A stretch of 64,000 bases of DNA from Mucilaginibacter rubeus (GCF_003286415.2 NZ_CP043450.1:5022001-5086000); one strand, 5' to 3'; shown: positions 8,692-17,383, numbered from the stretch's first letter. A program made the numbers and translations. Notes: a model not told the origin generated them from the letters alone.

Positions 8692-9258
8692 CTATCCTAT
8701 CCGGATATCATATTTATTAAGCAGTCCGGGCAAGCCATGTAGCGAGAACTTTGCTTTTTTGATAACGTTATCATCCGGGTCGATAATGAAGTTGTAAGAC
8801 GTACTCAGGTCGGCATTTTTAAGTATAGTGCGACTAAAGAACGCATTTTTAAGATTGCAGTTGTTGAACTTACAATCGGTCAGATCGGCTTCCGTCAGGT
8901 CGGTTTCGATCATGGAGCAATCGGTGTATGTACCTTTCTTGTTCTTCTTTTTGTAAAACACGGCATTATCCAAAATACAATCCTCAAAATGCACCTCGAA
9001 CAAAAAGTCGTTGGCCTTACCAAAGTTTACCCCGCTTATTTTGCAATGTTTAAAGCGGATATTCTGCAAACCGGTATTGCCTAAGTCTGCAAGAAGCAGG
9101 TTACAGGTATCAAACAGGCAGTCAACAAAAGTGATGCCCGTGAATTGAGCGTTAGAAAAATCGCAGCTGATGAATTTGCAGTTTTCGTAAGTGGCGCCGG
9201 TGAGCTGCCCGGCAGTTATTTTGGTGAAAGTTTGGTCTTCGAAGGGTATGGTTTGCAT
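8692..9258 (-). CDS. Pentapeptide-repeat protein
   Basis: 188 residues made largely of pentapeptide repeats with the A(D/N)LXX pattern, for example CDFSNAQFTGITF, CNLLLADLGNTGL, ETDLTEADLTDCKFNNCNL and FSRTILKNADLS. Such sequences fold as a right-handed quadrilateral beta helix. The protein is rich in Cys at recurrent positions and has no signal peptide. Some relatives (Qnr, MfpA) bind DNA gyrase, but most have no known role, and Bacteroidota carry many QnrD-unrelated copies. It lies 46 nt downstream of no partner and is probably transcribed alone. Confidence 0.9.
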   Translation of the reverse strand: MQTIPFEDQTFTKITAGQLTGATYENCKFISCDFSNAQFTGITFVDCLFDTCNLLLADLGNTGLQNIRFKHCKISGVNFGKANDFLFEVHFEDCILDNAVFYKKKNKKGTYTDCSMIETDLTEADLTDCKFNNCNLKNAFFSRTILKNADLSTSYNFIIDPDDNVIKKAKFSLHGLPGLLNKYDIRIG

Positions 9259-9311
9259 GGTAGCAAATGTAAAGTTTAACAGTAATCGAATGGTTTGATC
9301 TGCATATTTAA

Positions 9312-9457
9312 ATTAGGCTAAAGCCACTATCTGGTATGAATTGTTCCCGTTGGCTAAAGCCGAACGGCAATGAAATACGTGGGTGCGAATAATCGATTCA
9401 TTGCCGTTCCTTTTAAGGAACGGGTTGGAAATGCCGGATATGCGGGCTTCAGCCCAA
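9312..9457. repeat. Palindromic repeat family C, divergent copy
   Basis: It contains TTAGGCTAAAGCC, the hairpin CCGTTGGCTAAAGCCGAACGG, CATTGCCGTTCC...GGAACGG and GGGCTTCAGCCC. These are the same building blocks as the better preserved copies at 14171 and 38993, but rearranged. It fills most of the 9259-9556 gap. Confidence 0.65.
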
Positions 9458-9556
9458 TATAGTTAGAACGGCTACTTAAGGAATTAACATATTATTTATC
9501 CTCTCCATCGCTGGCACAGCTATTGTTTTAACTAACCTGCATCAAAACTATACGCT

Positions 9557-9925
9557 ATGAAAACATTGAAGATAAAACTGGCTATGATGTTATTAGGCTT
9601 AACATTAGGCGCTACTGTCCCGGTTTTGGCACAATCATCCAAAGATACGTCATCAGCCACTACCAAAGCCAATGGTGCGGGTGCCGGAAACGGGGTGAGC
9701 CAGGGCGCACCCGGAACGGCCACTGTATCGGGTACCGGAACGGGCACTTTGCAGGATAGCGATAAAACCAGCGTACCCAGCGGCGATGCTGGCGTAAAAC
9801 AAACTACCGACCAAAAAACGGTGAACCCATCACAGATGACGGGATACTGGATTTTGGGTGCTTTTAGTTTTATCGGCCTTATCGCGCTGATCCTCCTTCG
9901 CCGAACCCGCAAAGCTAATCCCTAA
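9557..9925 (+). CDS. Small exported protein with C-terminal membrane anchor
   Basis: 122 residues. There is an N-terminal signal peptide (cleavage expected after VPVLAQ, about residue 26). A low-complexity linker rich in Gly, Ser, Thr and Ala follows (about 27-90), then one C-terminal transmembrane helix (about 95-113) ending in a basic RRTRKANP tail. The order signal, spacer, helix, basic tail resembles cell-surface sorting signals, but no LPXTG-like or PEP motif is seen. Function is unknown. Its TAA directly abuts the stop codon of the convergent GH42 gene, with no spacer between them. Confidence 0.7.
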   Translation: MKTLKIKLAMMLLGLTLGATVPVLAQSSKDTSSATTKANGAGAGNGVSQGAPGTATVSGTGTGTLQDSDKTSVPSGDAGVKQTTDQKTVNPSQMTGYWILGAFSFIGLIALILLRRTRKANP

Positions 9926-12010
9926 TTAATTTACCTCGATGATCTTGATGCCCCAGGGCTCCAGTTTTAAGCTTGCATCTTTGCTGATATTATCGCCCGA
10001 TAACAACTCTTTACCATTGTTATAAGGATAGGTAAAGCTGGTTTCACTGGCCGAATAATTAAAATAATAATGTACCGTTTTGCCTCCCTGGTTTACCCCT
10101 TGTTTGGTTACAATAGGCCAGGCTATTTGCTGATCCGCACCCCATAAGCCAATGGATTTTACCTCATCGGCAAGCAGCTTGTCAGTAACAGCGTTGGTGG
10201 TGAGCGTACCAATATAAGTAGCTACGCCCTTACCGTACTTATTTTGGGTAATGGCCGCGTACTTGCCCCAAACCGGGTGATCGTAGTAAGCTAATACTTT
10301 GGCCGTGGTTGGGGTGATCAGCTCCATCCAGGTGTTTAGCTTTTTATCTTCGGGTTTCAGGTTCCAGTCATCTGCTTTTAACGAGGCGTTGCTTGGCTCG
10401 GTGAACTGACTGTAGTAAATACCGCAAGCCTCGTCAATAATGCCCGGCTGATGCGTGGTGCGCACCTTTACATTTTCATCGGCAAAGCCACTTTTACAGG
10501 TGTAAATGATATGACCGCCGTTTTTAACATAGGCGTTAAGGCGTTTTAATAAACTGTCGGGCGCGGCATACAGCAAGGGCACTACAAGTAGCTTATAGTC
10601 TTCAATGTTTTTACTTGTCGGGTCTACAAAATCGCAGCCAACGTTCATGTGGTATAAGCCATCATAAAACTGACGTAATACATCATTATAGCCGGTTCGT
10701 GTTCCCCACCCAAAGCCGAAAGCTTTAAAGCCTGTAAGGGCTTCGTTGCTGAACAGGATAGCCACATCGTTTTTCTTTTTCAGGTTGATGAGTTTGCTGC
10801 TTAACCTGTCGAAATCTTTACCTATCGTTTTAGCTTCATCATAAACAGGGTTAGGTTCAAAATCATGGCTTAACAAACCTTTCCAATAAGTTTCGGCAGA
10901 GTTATGGATAGAATGCCATGGCCAGTAACTTACCATGTTTGCACCCGATGCCAGGTGACTAAAAGCCTGCAACCTCAGCTGACCAGGATATGGTACCCAC
11001 TGCGGAAAGCCCTGTGCCTCGGTTTCGATAGTGAGGTAGTTTTTACCACCTTTCATAGAGCGGGCTACATCGCCACCGAAAGAAATTTCCACGCCGGTAA
11101 GTTTATCCTGGCTGGGATGATAAATATCGATGCCTGCAATATCTAAAGCTTTAGCTGCCGCAAAGTGATCTACATCGGGCTGGATACCGAACGAATAGCC
11201 ATGCCATTCCAGGTCGAAGTTTTGGGTGATGAACTGATCGGGCCGTTTATATTCGCGCACTATAGCAGCCTGCCACGCTAAATAATCGGTAACCAGCTGG
11301 CGCTGAAATTTGGCAAACTCCGATGAAAGACTACCATTAATGGTGTTTACCATCGACGGAAAATCGTCCCAGTTATTAATGCGGTTACTCCAGTAATCGA
11401 GCCCAAAAATGTGGTTAATGTTATCCAGCGTTTTATATTTCGCTTTCATATAGTTAACAAACAGCGCCTGCACATTTGGCCCTGCCGTTCCGTACGATTT
11501 GGTTTCGTTATCTACCTGGTAACCTATCACCGCCTTGTTATCTTTCACATGCTCCATTATCTTGCGGATCACACGCTCGGCATAAAAACGATAATCTTTA
11601 TTGGTGATATCCATATTTTGCCTTGGCCCGTACTGGTTTTGGCCAGATGGGGTGATAGCTAATATTTCCGGATGTTTCTTAACCATCCACGTAGGTACAG
11701 CATAGGTTGGTGTACCTATAATAACATGGATCCCGGCTTTTTGCATGGCGCTTAATACCCTGTCGATATGCGTAAAATCGAAAACACCGTCCTGTGGCTC
11801 TTCCGTGCTCCAGGTCGATTCGGCGATACGCACCACGTTAATGCCGCAGGCTTTCATCATTTGCACATCCTTGTCCAGCCTTTCGTAAGGCATATATTCG
11901 TCATAGTAAGCTACCCCGTAAAGCAACTTATCCATTTTAGGATATTGAGCAAATGCAGACGCGGCAAAAACTATTTGCGCGATGACGAACAGCAGGTATT
12001 TCTTGTTCAT
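9926..12010 (-). CDS. GH42-family beta-galactosidase, exported
   Basis: 694 residues. A signal peptide (MNKKYLLFVIAQIVFAASAFA) is followed by the GH42 TIM-barrel, opening with LLYGVAYYDEYMP. The acid/base Glu is E169 in GYQVDNET, and the nucleophile lies in YLTIETEAQG (E329 or E331). A C-terminal trimerisation-like domain (about 400-610) and a small beta domain follow. It would release galactose or arabinose from the non-reducing ends of plant-derived oligosaccharides in the periplasm. It is transcribed away from the GH43 gene at 12197, sharing a 186-nt divergent control region, which suggests joint action on an arabinogalactan-like glycan. Confidence 0.92.
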   Translation of the reverse strand: MNKKYLLFVIAQIVFAASAFAQYPKMDKLLYGVAYYDEYMPYERLDKDVQMMKACGINVVRIAESTWSTEEPQDGVFDFTHIDRVLSAMQKAGIHVIIGTPTYAVPTWMVKKHPEILAITPSGQNQYGPRQNMDITNKDYRFYAERVIRKIMEHVKDNKAVIGYQVDNETKSYGTAGPNVQALFVNYMKAKYKTLDNINHIFGLDYWSNRINNWDDFPSMVNTINGSLSSEFAKFQRQLVTDYLAWQAAIVREYKRPDQFITQNFDLEWHGYSFGIQPDVDHFAAAKALDIAGIDIYHPSQDKLTGVEISFGGDVARSMKGGKNYLTIETEAQGFPQWVPYPGQLRLQAFSHLASGANMVSYWPWHSIHNSAETYWKGLLSHDFEPNPVYDEAKTIGKDFDRLSSKLINLKKKNDVAILFSNEALTGFKAFGFGWGTRTGYNDVLRQFYDGLYHMNVGCDFVDPTSKNIEDYKLLVVPLLYAAPDSLLKRLNAYVKNGGHIIYTCKSGFADENVKVRTTHQPGIIDEACGIYYSQFTEPSNASLKADDWNLKPEDKKLNTWMELITPTTAKVLAYYDHPVWGKYAAITQNKYGKGVATYIGTLTTNAVTDKLLADEVKSIGLWGADQQIAWPIVTKQGVNQGGKTVHYYFNYSASETSFTYPYNNGKELLSGDNISKDASLKLEPWGIKIIEVN

Positions 12011-12196
12011 AAAAAGCGGTATTTAAGATAATTGGCTTGTGCTGATGAAAGTACGAATTAATTGTATTTTTAACACACATTAATAAAATATTTTATGATG
12101 TGAAACAGATGTAGTAGTACACAACATTTTTATTGCTGTTTAAAAACTGATATTAGCGCCCTGTTGTAATACCATTATAACCTGTTAGTATACTTT

Positions 12197-13951
12197 ATGA
12201 AAACAGTTACCCGTTATCTGCTCATCCTGATGTTTTGCTGCGCGATGAGCGCCAATGCGCAACAAAAGCGCCTTACTTATTGTAACCCGCTTAACCTTGA
12301 TTATGGTTATACCCCCTTTGAAACCTTTGCGGGCTGGGGTAAGCACCGCGCCACTGCCGACCCAACCATGACCCTTTTTAAAGGTAAATATTACCTCTTC
12401 TCTACCAACCAGTTTGGTTACTGGTGGAGCGATGACATGCTAAACTGGAACTTTGTTTACCGCAAATTTGTCCGCCCGTATAACCAAGTAAAAGGCGATG
12501 AGCTTTGCGCACCCGCTACATTGGTTTTGGGCGACACCCTGCTGGTGATAGGATCTACCTATAATAAAGATTTTACCCTGTGGATGAGCACCAACCCTAC
12601 GCATGACGACTGGAAAGCCGCCAAAGACTATTTTAAGGTAGGCGCATGGGATCCGGGTATGTTTGCCGATGATGATGGCAGGGTCTATATTTATCATGGC
12701 TCCAGCAATACGCTGCCGCTTTATGGGCAGGAGATAGACAGGCATACCTTCGAGCCTATTGGCCCTAAAAAAGAAATGGTAAAGCTTAACCCCGAAGAAC
12801 ACGGCTGGGAACGTTTTGGCGAACATAATGATAACGTGTTCCTGCTGCCGTTTATCGAAGGCTCATGGATGAACAAGTATAAAGGCAAATATTACCTGCA
12901 ATTTGGTGCCCCCGGCACCGAGCAAAGCGGCTACGGCGATGGCGTTTTTGTAGGCGATCATCCGCTTGGGCCTTTCACTTATCAAAAGCATAATCCCTTC
13001 TCATACAAACCCGGTGGCTTTGCCAAAGGCGCAGGTCATGGCGCTACCTGGGCCGATAAGTATGGTAATTACTGGCATATCAGCACGATGGGCATCTCGG
13101 TAAAAAATAACTTTGAGCGCCGCATCGGTTTCTGGCCTGCCGGATTTGATCAGGATGGTGTGCTGTACAGCAACACCGCCTATGGCGATTACCCACATTA
13201 TTTATCTAATGGGCCCGAAGACCACCTGAAAAGCAACTTCACCGGCTGGATGATCCTTAACTACAATAAACCTGTCGAGGTTTCATCAACCCTTGGCGCC
13301 TATGCTGCCAACAACGTGGTGGATGAGGATATTAAAACCTACTGGAGCGCCAAAACAGCCAACAAAGGCGAATGGCTCAAAACCGACCTTGGCGAGGTAA
13401 GCACCGTAAACGCCATCCAGATAAACTATGCCGATCAGGATGCCGGATTTATGGGTAAATCATTAGGCGTTTACCACCAGTACATCATCTACTCATCGCT
13501 TAACGGCAAAACATGGCAACCCCTTATCAACAAAAGCAAAAACCGTAAAGACGTACCGCACGATTACATCGAACTAAAAACCCCAGCCAAAGCCCGCTAT
13601 ATAAAAATGGTGAACCTACACATGCCAACAGGTAAGTTTGCCTTATCGGGCTTAAGGGTATTTGGTAAAGGCGCAGGCGCAAAACCCGATACCGTACAAA
13701 ATCTGATTGTACTGCGTGGCGACAGCGAACGCCGCAACGCCTGGCTTAAATGGAAACCTAATGATAATGCAACAGGTTACACCGTTTACTTCGGCATAGC
13801 GCCCGATAAACTGTACAACAACATGATGGTTTACGGCAAAAACGAATACTATTTTAATGGAATGGATAAAAGCCTGCCATACTATTTTCAGATAGAAGCG
13901 TTTAATGAAAACGGCATTTCGGCAAGAACCAAAATTGTGAAGGTGGAGTAA
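12197..13951 (+). CDS. GH43-family glycosidase with discoidin (F5/8C) and FN3 domains
   Basis: 584 residues. A signal peptide is followed by a five-bladed propeller with the GH43 catalytic triad: D55 in RATADPTM (base), D152 in GAWDPGM (pKa modulator) and E221 in FIEGSWM (acid). A discoidin/F5-8C-like carbohydrate-binding domain occupies about residues 350-485 (NNVVDEDIKTYWSA, GEWLKTDLGE). An FN3-like domain fills about 490-584 (AWLKWKPNDNATGYTVYFG). By family it would act on arabinan, xylan or galactan side chains outside the cytoplasm; activity within GH43 is too varied to name. It is divergent from the GH42 gene and followed by a strong hairpin terminator. Confidence 0.9.
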   Translation: MKTVTRYLLILMFCCAMSANAQQKRLTYCNPLNLDYGYTPFETFAGWGKHRATADPTMTLFKGKYYLFSTNQFGYWWSDDMLNWNFVYRKFVRPYNQVKGDELCAPATLVLGDTLLVIGSTYNKDFTLWMSTNPTHDDWKAAKDYFKVGAWDPGMFADDDGRVYIYHGSSNTLPLYGQEIDRHTFEPIGPKKEMVKLNPEEHGWERFGEHNDNVFLLPFIEGSWMNKYKGKYYLQFGAPGTEQSGYGDGVFVGDHPLGPFTYQKHNPFSYKPGGFAKGAGHGATWADKYGNYWHISTMGISVKNNFERRIGFWPAGFDQDGVLYSNTAYGDYPHYLSNGPEDHLKSNFTGWMILNYNKPVEVSSTLGAYAANNVVDEDIKTYWSAKTANKGEWLKTDLGEVSTVNAIQINYADQDAGFMGKSLGVYHQYIIYSSLNGKTWQPLINKSKNRKDVPHDYIELKTPAKARYIKMVNLHMPTGKFALSGLRVFGKGAGAKPDTVQNLIVLRGDSERRNAWLKWKPNDNATGYTVYFGIAPDKLYNNMMVYGKNEYYFNGMDKSLPYYFQIEAFNENGISARTKIVKVE

Positions 13952-13961
13952 TGTTGACTCA

Positions 13962-14085
13962 CCCCGACATCGCTGCGCTCGTCCCCCTCTTTGCTTCGCA
14001 AAGAGGGGGATTTTTACTACCTACCTTCTTTCCGCCAAAGGTGAAGAGAGGGTGGTCCAGCGAAGCGCATGCCGGGTGAGTAAAC
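13962..14085. repeat. Nested inverted repeat with terminator-like hairpin after GH43
   Basis: The inner stem CCCCCTCTTTGC / GCAAAGAGGGGG (13983-14009) has a 3-nt loop and is followed by ATTTTT, a convincing intrinsic terminator for the GH43 transcript. The outer arms, CTCACCCCGACAT near 13962 and ATGCCGGGTGAG near 14071, also pair imperfectly, so the whole block looks like a mobile intergenic palindrome. The 13952-14366 gap holds this element and the family C repeat, and no gene. Confidence 0.75.
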
Positions 14086-14170
14086 TATGCATCGTATAAG
14101 ATTATTGCTAAATTTAGCGTTTCTTAGAAGCTATTTTAAGTTAATAAATATGGTTTTCGGATAGGTAACT

Positions 14171-14304
14171 TCATTGCCGTTGGTTTTAACCAACGGGATA
14201 ATGAGCAATTCAAAGAGGCTTTAGCCTAAATCCGCTTGTATAATTAGGCTAAAGCCAGGACCTTTTTTGCTTTTTTACCGTTGGTTAAAACCAACGGCAA
14301 TGAA
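14171..14304. repeat. Palindromic repeat family C (MITE-like), intact copy
   Basis: About 134 nt. The terminal inverted repeats begin TTCATTGCCGTTGGTT and end AACCAACGGCAATGAA. The left arm itself folds (CCGTTGGTTTTAACCAACGG). The centre holds a second inverted pair (GGCTTTAGCCTAA / TTAGGCTAAAGCC). A close copy lies at 38993-39128 with the same architecture, and there is no coding capacity, so it fits a non-autonomous miniature element or a structured RNA repeat. Confidence 0.85.
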
Positions 14305-14366
14305 TGTATATTTAAACAGCATCTTACATATTCAAATATTCTTCAACATAAGGCGTTAACTCCCCC

Positions 14367-14870
14367 ATGCTAAAAACCATCCTCCCCATCATTATAACCG
14401 TAATGCTCGGCATTACTGCCAAAGCCCAACAAGCTGATAGCACCCTGAAAAAATCGCCCATAAAAACACTTAATGATAAACAGTTTACCCAGCTAATTAC
14501 CGGCGAGTATTTGTTTGATGATATAGAACAGGTAGCCCGGCTTAACCATTACCCCATGCCCGATGCCGCTTTGAAGTTTAAAAAAGAGCTTAGCCTGAGC
14601 CCCGTACAGGTTACCAAAATAACCGCTATAGCTACCGCGCTGCACAGAAAACGGGTAGAGATGGGTAATTTTATAATTACCAACGAAACTACGCTGGATA
14701 AACTGATGAAAAACGGAACGGACAACGGCAGCATCATATTTTACGCCAACCGCTCGGGATTGTATTACGGTGAGCTCCGGAATGCCATTTTACAGGCCTG
14801 TTTGAGTACCGGGAACGCCCTTGCGCCACAGCAAATTACCAAGTTAGAAACACTCAACGCTCATAATTGA
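14367..14870 (+). CDS. Exported hypothetical protein, Spy/CpxP-like helical pattern
   Basis: 167 residues with a signal peptide (MLKTILPIIITVMLGITAKAQ). The mature part is mostly helical, and a stretch LKFKKELSLSPVQVTKITAI with later KRVEMGNF resembles the LTxxQ-type motif of Spy/CpxP and heavy-metal-sensor periplasmic proteins. The similarity is only in pattern, so the function is uncertain. It lies 47 nt upstream of accA on the same strand and could be in the same transcript, though accA may have its own promoter. Confidence 0.65.
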   Translation: MLKTILPIIITVMLGITAKAQQADSTLKKSPIKTLNDKQFTQLITGEYLFDDIEQVARLNHYPMPDAALKFKKELSLSPVQVTKITAIATALHRKRVEMGNFIITNETTLDKLMKNGTDNGSIIFYANRSGLYYGELRNAILQACLSTGNALAPQQITKLETLNAHN

Positions 14871-14917
14871 AAATATACCATTTGATTTGCTTAATTTAGC
14901 GCCTCCAAATAAAGTGT

Positions 14918-15871
14918 ATGAAGATTACGTTTGATTTTGAAAAACCACTGGCTGAGCTACAGCAGCAGATAGAGAAGGTAAAACAGGTTGAGGAAAAAAA
15001 TAAACTCGACATGTCGGCCACCGTTGCCGAACTGGAAGGCAAGCTGGAAGAAGCCAAAAAAGATATATACAGCAACCTTACAGGCTGGCAAAAAGTACAA
15101 ATTTCGCGTCACCCCGAAAGGCCGTATACCCTGCAATACATCGAGCTGATGTGCGATGATTTTATTGAACTGCACGGCGACCGTACCGTAGGCGATGATA
15201 AAGCCATCATTGGCGGTTTCGGTACACTGAATGGCCAAACAGTAATGTTTATCGGTCACCAAAAAGGCCGTAACACTAAGGAGCGCCAGTACCGTAACTT
15301 CGGTATGGCAAACCCCGAAGGTTACCGCAAAGCATTAAGGCTCATGAAAATGGCCGAGAAATTCAACAAGCCGGTTGTTACCCTTATTGATACCCCGGGA
15401 GCCTATCCGGGATTAGAGGCCGAAGAACGCGGTCAGGGTGAAGCCATTGCCCGCAATTTACTCGAAATGTCTGTACTAAAAGTTCCTGTGATCTGTGTTA
15501 TCATTGGCGAAGGTGCATCGGGCGGTGCGCTGGGTATTGGTATTGGCGACAAGGTACTGATGCTGGATAACTCCTGGTATTCGGTGATCTCGCCCGAAAA
15601 CTGCTCAACCATCCTTTGGAAAACCTGGGAAAACAAAGAACGTGCAGCCGAAGTACTTAAATTAACCTCGACAGAGATGTTGAAGAACAAGCTGATTGAC
15701 GGTGTGATCAAAGAACCGCTTGGTGGTGCACACCAGGATCCTGTTGCTATGGCCGGTATCCTGAAAAAACAATTGCTAAAAGACCTCAAAACCCTACAAG
15801 AGCGCAATATCGATGAGCTTGTAGCCGAGCGTATCGACAAATTTTGCTCAATGGGCGTGGTTAACGAATAA
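14918..15871 (+). CDS. accA: Acetyl-CoA carboxylase carboxyltransferase subunit alpha
   Basis: 317 residues, the standard length of bacterial AccA. The N-terminal helical part (FDFEKPLAELQQQIEKV) is followed by the crotonase-fold domain, with RHPERPYTLQYI, DRTVGDDKAIIGG, the oxyanion-hole region LIDTPGAYPGLEAEERGQGE and the second glycine-rich segment GEGASGGALGIG. With AccD it transfers the carboxyl group from biotin carboxyl carrier protein to acetyl-CoA, the first committed step of fatty-acid synthesis. It ends in a hairpin terminator. accB, accC and accD are not in the window, as usual for this phylum. Confidence 0.97.
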   Translation: MKITFDFEKPLAELQQQIEKVKQVEEKNKLDMSATVAELEGKLEEAKKDIYSNLTGWQKVQISRHPERPYTLQYIELMCDDFIELHGDRTVGDDKAIIGGFGTLNGQTVMFIGHQKGRNTKERQYRNFGMANPEGYRKALRLMKMAEKFNKPVVTLIDTPGAYPGLEAEERGQGEAIARNLLEMSVLKVPVICVIIGEGASGGALGIGIGDKVLMLDNSWYSVISPENCSTILWKTWENKERAAEVLKLTSTEMLKNKLIDGVIKEPLGGAHQDPVAMAGILKKQLLKDLKTLQERNIDELVAERIDKFCSMGVVNE

Positions 15872-15891
15872 GATATTTTTTTGATAGCAAG

Positions 15892-15922
15892 AGAGCTGCC
15901 CCTAAAAGGCAGCTCTTGTTGT
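15892..15922 (+). terminator. Intrinsic terminator after accA
   Basis: The stem AGAGCTGCC / GGCAGCTCT with a 7-nt loop is followed by TGTTGTTT, 20 nt downstream of the accA stop codon. Confidence 0.75.
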
Positions 15923-15968
15923 TTATAGGCAGATTTTACCGAATACCCCTATGGCATCTCCTCTATCA

Positions 15969-16064
15969 CGTCATTGCGAGGCACGAAGCAATCGCGAACT
16001 GCACAGAGAGATCCTCCTACAGCTGCTCCGTAATTCGGGGATTGCTTCGTGCCTCGCAATGACG
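15969..16064. repeat. Palindromic intergenic repeat, family A (copy 4)
   Basis: CGTCATTGCGAGGCACGAAG at the left pairs perfectly with CTTCGTGCCTCGCAATGACG at the right, and CAATC(G/C)(C/G) extends the stem. It fills most of the 15872-16208 gap, which otherwise contains only the accA terminator and the terminator of the next gene. Confidence 0.9.
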
Positions 16065-16156
16065 CTGGTGAGTTCAGGGGCGACGTGGCGGGATGGCAGC
16101 AACTGGCTGCAATACCATTCCCCAAGCGGAACGATATCTCACCGCCAATAAACAAG

Positions 16157-16186
16157 AAAGGCCAGCCAAAACCCGGCAGACCTTTT
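16157..16186 (-). terminator. Probable terminator of the small coiled-coil gene
   Basis: Read on the minus strand, AAAAGGTCTGCC and GGCTGGCCTTT pair around a GGGTTTT loop, with one mismatch and one wobble, followed by a weak T-rich run. It lies 23 nt beyond the stop of the gene at 16209. Confidence 0.5.
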
Positions 16187-16208
16187 AAATTTTTTTGAAC
16201 CAGAAGCC

Positions 16209-16475
16209 TTACTCTTTGCTTTTCTTTTTAGCCGGCTCAACATATTTCTCGCCGAGGGCTTCCAGTGCTGCAATAAGCTTCTTACGTTCTACAGCATTAT
16301 CGGGCACGGTAGCCAGCTTTTCGCGGCGGGCTTCCTCCACTTTACGGATCTTCTCGTCAAAAGCTTTGTTGATCTTATCAAGCTCGGGCGTGGTATCCAG
16401 TTTGGCTATTTCTAATTTAATTTGGGCTGCTAATTTTTCAAATTCCATGGGGCTATTTTTAGGAAGCGCAAACAT
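16209..16475 (-). CDS. Small charged helical protein, unknown function
   Basis: 88 residues (79 if it starts at the second Met, 16448, which begins MEFEKLAAQ). The protein is almost wholly helical and highly charged: KLAAQIKLEIAKLD, then DEKIRKVEEARREKLA and a Lys-rich tail, PAKKKSKE. This suggests a short coiled coil. There is no signal peptide or membrane segment. I do not recognise the family. It has its own terminator and is convergent with accA. Base composition is like its neighbours, so it is probably a real gene of the core genome. Confidence 0.65.
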   Translation of the reverse strand: MFALPKNSPMEFEKLAAQIKLEIAKLDTTPELDKINKAFDEKIRKVEEARREKLATVPDNAVERKKLIAALEALGEKYVEPAKKKSKE

Positions 16476-16793
16476 AAAAAAATGATTCTAAGTTATTATT
16501 ACCGCAATAAAAAGTATGTGTGTTAACTGATAATTTTTGTTGGTACAGAAATTTCCTGTTTTCATTTCTGCCAGTTGGCAAACAATTTAAGATTAATGCA
16601 AGAAACTATCTCGCAACTCTGCGACATTATGATGAAAGCTATCTCCCATTTCAACATCTGTCATGCCGAGGTACTAGGCATCTTCTTCGATATCCAAGCC
16701 ACTTGCTATTGCGAATAATTAGAGATTATAGATTAAAGGGAGGCATGTAGTCCTGCTTAAGTAGCATGTTAAAACAAGTGAAATGATATTTAA

Positions 16794-16880
16794 GGGGCGT
16801 TGCCTCCGGCCGGGCTATCCGCTCATACGCCTGCAGGCCTTATCCACTGGCCTGTATCCGCTCCTATCCCTAACGCGGGT
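16794..16880 (-). repeat. Structured ~85-nt element, left copy flanking the rRNA operon
   Basis: Read on the minus strand it begins CGTTAGGGATAGGAGCGGAT, contains GGCC...GGCCTGC able to pair, and continues GAGCGGATAGCCCGGCCGG, ending AACGCCC. An inverted copy with roughly ten differences lies at 23351-23434. The repeated AGCGGATA blocks recall the Flavo-1 RNA motif of Bacteroidota from memory; this needs a covariance search. The surrounding 16476-17216 gap holds this element and family B repeats, and no convincing gene. Confidence 0.7.
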
Positions 16881-16930
16881 TAATGGTGAGTGGAGAGTAG
16901 TTGATTCCGCTATGAATTGAGTTCAGCGTT

Positions 16931-17130
16931 GTCATCCTGAGTGGGAGAAAATCAGGATCTGTGAAGATCAAATGACATCAGCTCCGGTTGTCATCCTGAG
17001 GAACGAAGGATCTTCTTCATCATGCGTGGCGGCCCGTATATTGAAGAAGATTCTTCGCTTTCGCTCAGAATGACACGCGTTTTTAAACATGTCATGCTGA
17101 GGCGCGAAGGATCTTCTTCGCTGTCGCGGG
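16931..17130. repeat. Cluster of palindromic repeats, family B
   Basis: Three copies or fragments start GTCATCCTGAG or GTCATGCTGAG (16931, 16989, 17091). Each is followed by GAACGAAGGATCTTCTTC or a close variant. The second copy closes with the inverted GAAGAAGATTCTTCG...CTCAGAATGAC at about 17041-17074. It is a different family from A, although both start with GTCAT and contain ACGAAG. Confidence 0.75.
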
Positions 17131-17216
17131 TGAGTGGAGAATAGTCAGTAGTTGATTAGGTTGGATGGTTGTTATAGCTGTTGGAGTAGTAGGAATAGGA
17201 AAGTATTATCAACGCA

Positions 17217-17245
17217 AAAAGCCTTAGTGATTAGCTAAGGCTTTT
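17217..17245 (-). terminator. Terminator of the rRNA operon
   Basis: On the minus strand AAAAGCCTTAG and CTAAGGCTTTT form an 11-bp stem with a 7-nt loop, followed by TTGCG. It lies 28 nt beyond the 5S rRNA 3' end. Confidence 0.85.
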
Positions 17246-17273
17246 GCAATGTTGCACCATTAAAGGTGATAAA

Positions 17274-17383
17274 GGGTGGCACCGACCTACTCTCCCACGT
17301 TTTACCGCAGTACCATCGGCTCTGGCGGGCTTGACTTCTCTGTTCGGAATGGGAAGAGGTAGACACCGCCGATATAGGCACCT
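17274..17383 (-). rRNA. rrf: 5S ribosomal RNA
   Basis: Recognised on the minus strand by the conserved blocks GGCGGTGTCTACCTCTTCCC, CATTCCGAACAGAGAAG, CGATGGTACTGCGG and GTGGGAGAGTAGGTCGG. About 110 nt; the ends are set from the terminal AGGTG / CACCC pairing and may be off by a few bases. It is the last gene of the operon. Confidence 0.92.

Noticed and set aside
16520..16750. A 76-codon plus-strand frame in the gap before the rRNA operon
   Set aside because: No domain, start context or neighbour support; it runs into the repeat-rich stretch.
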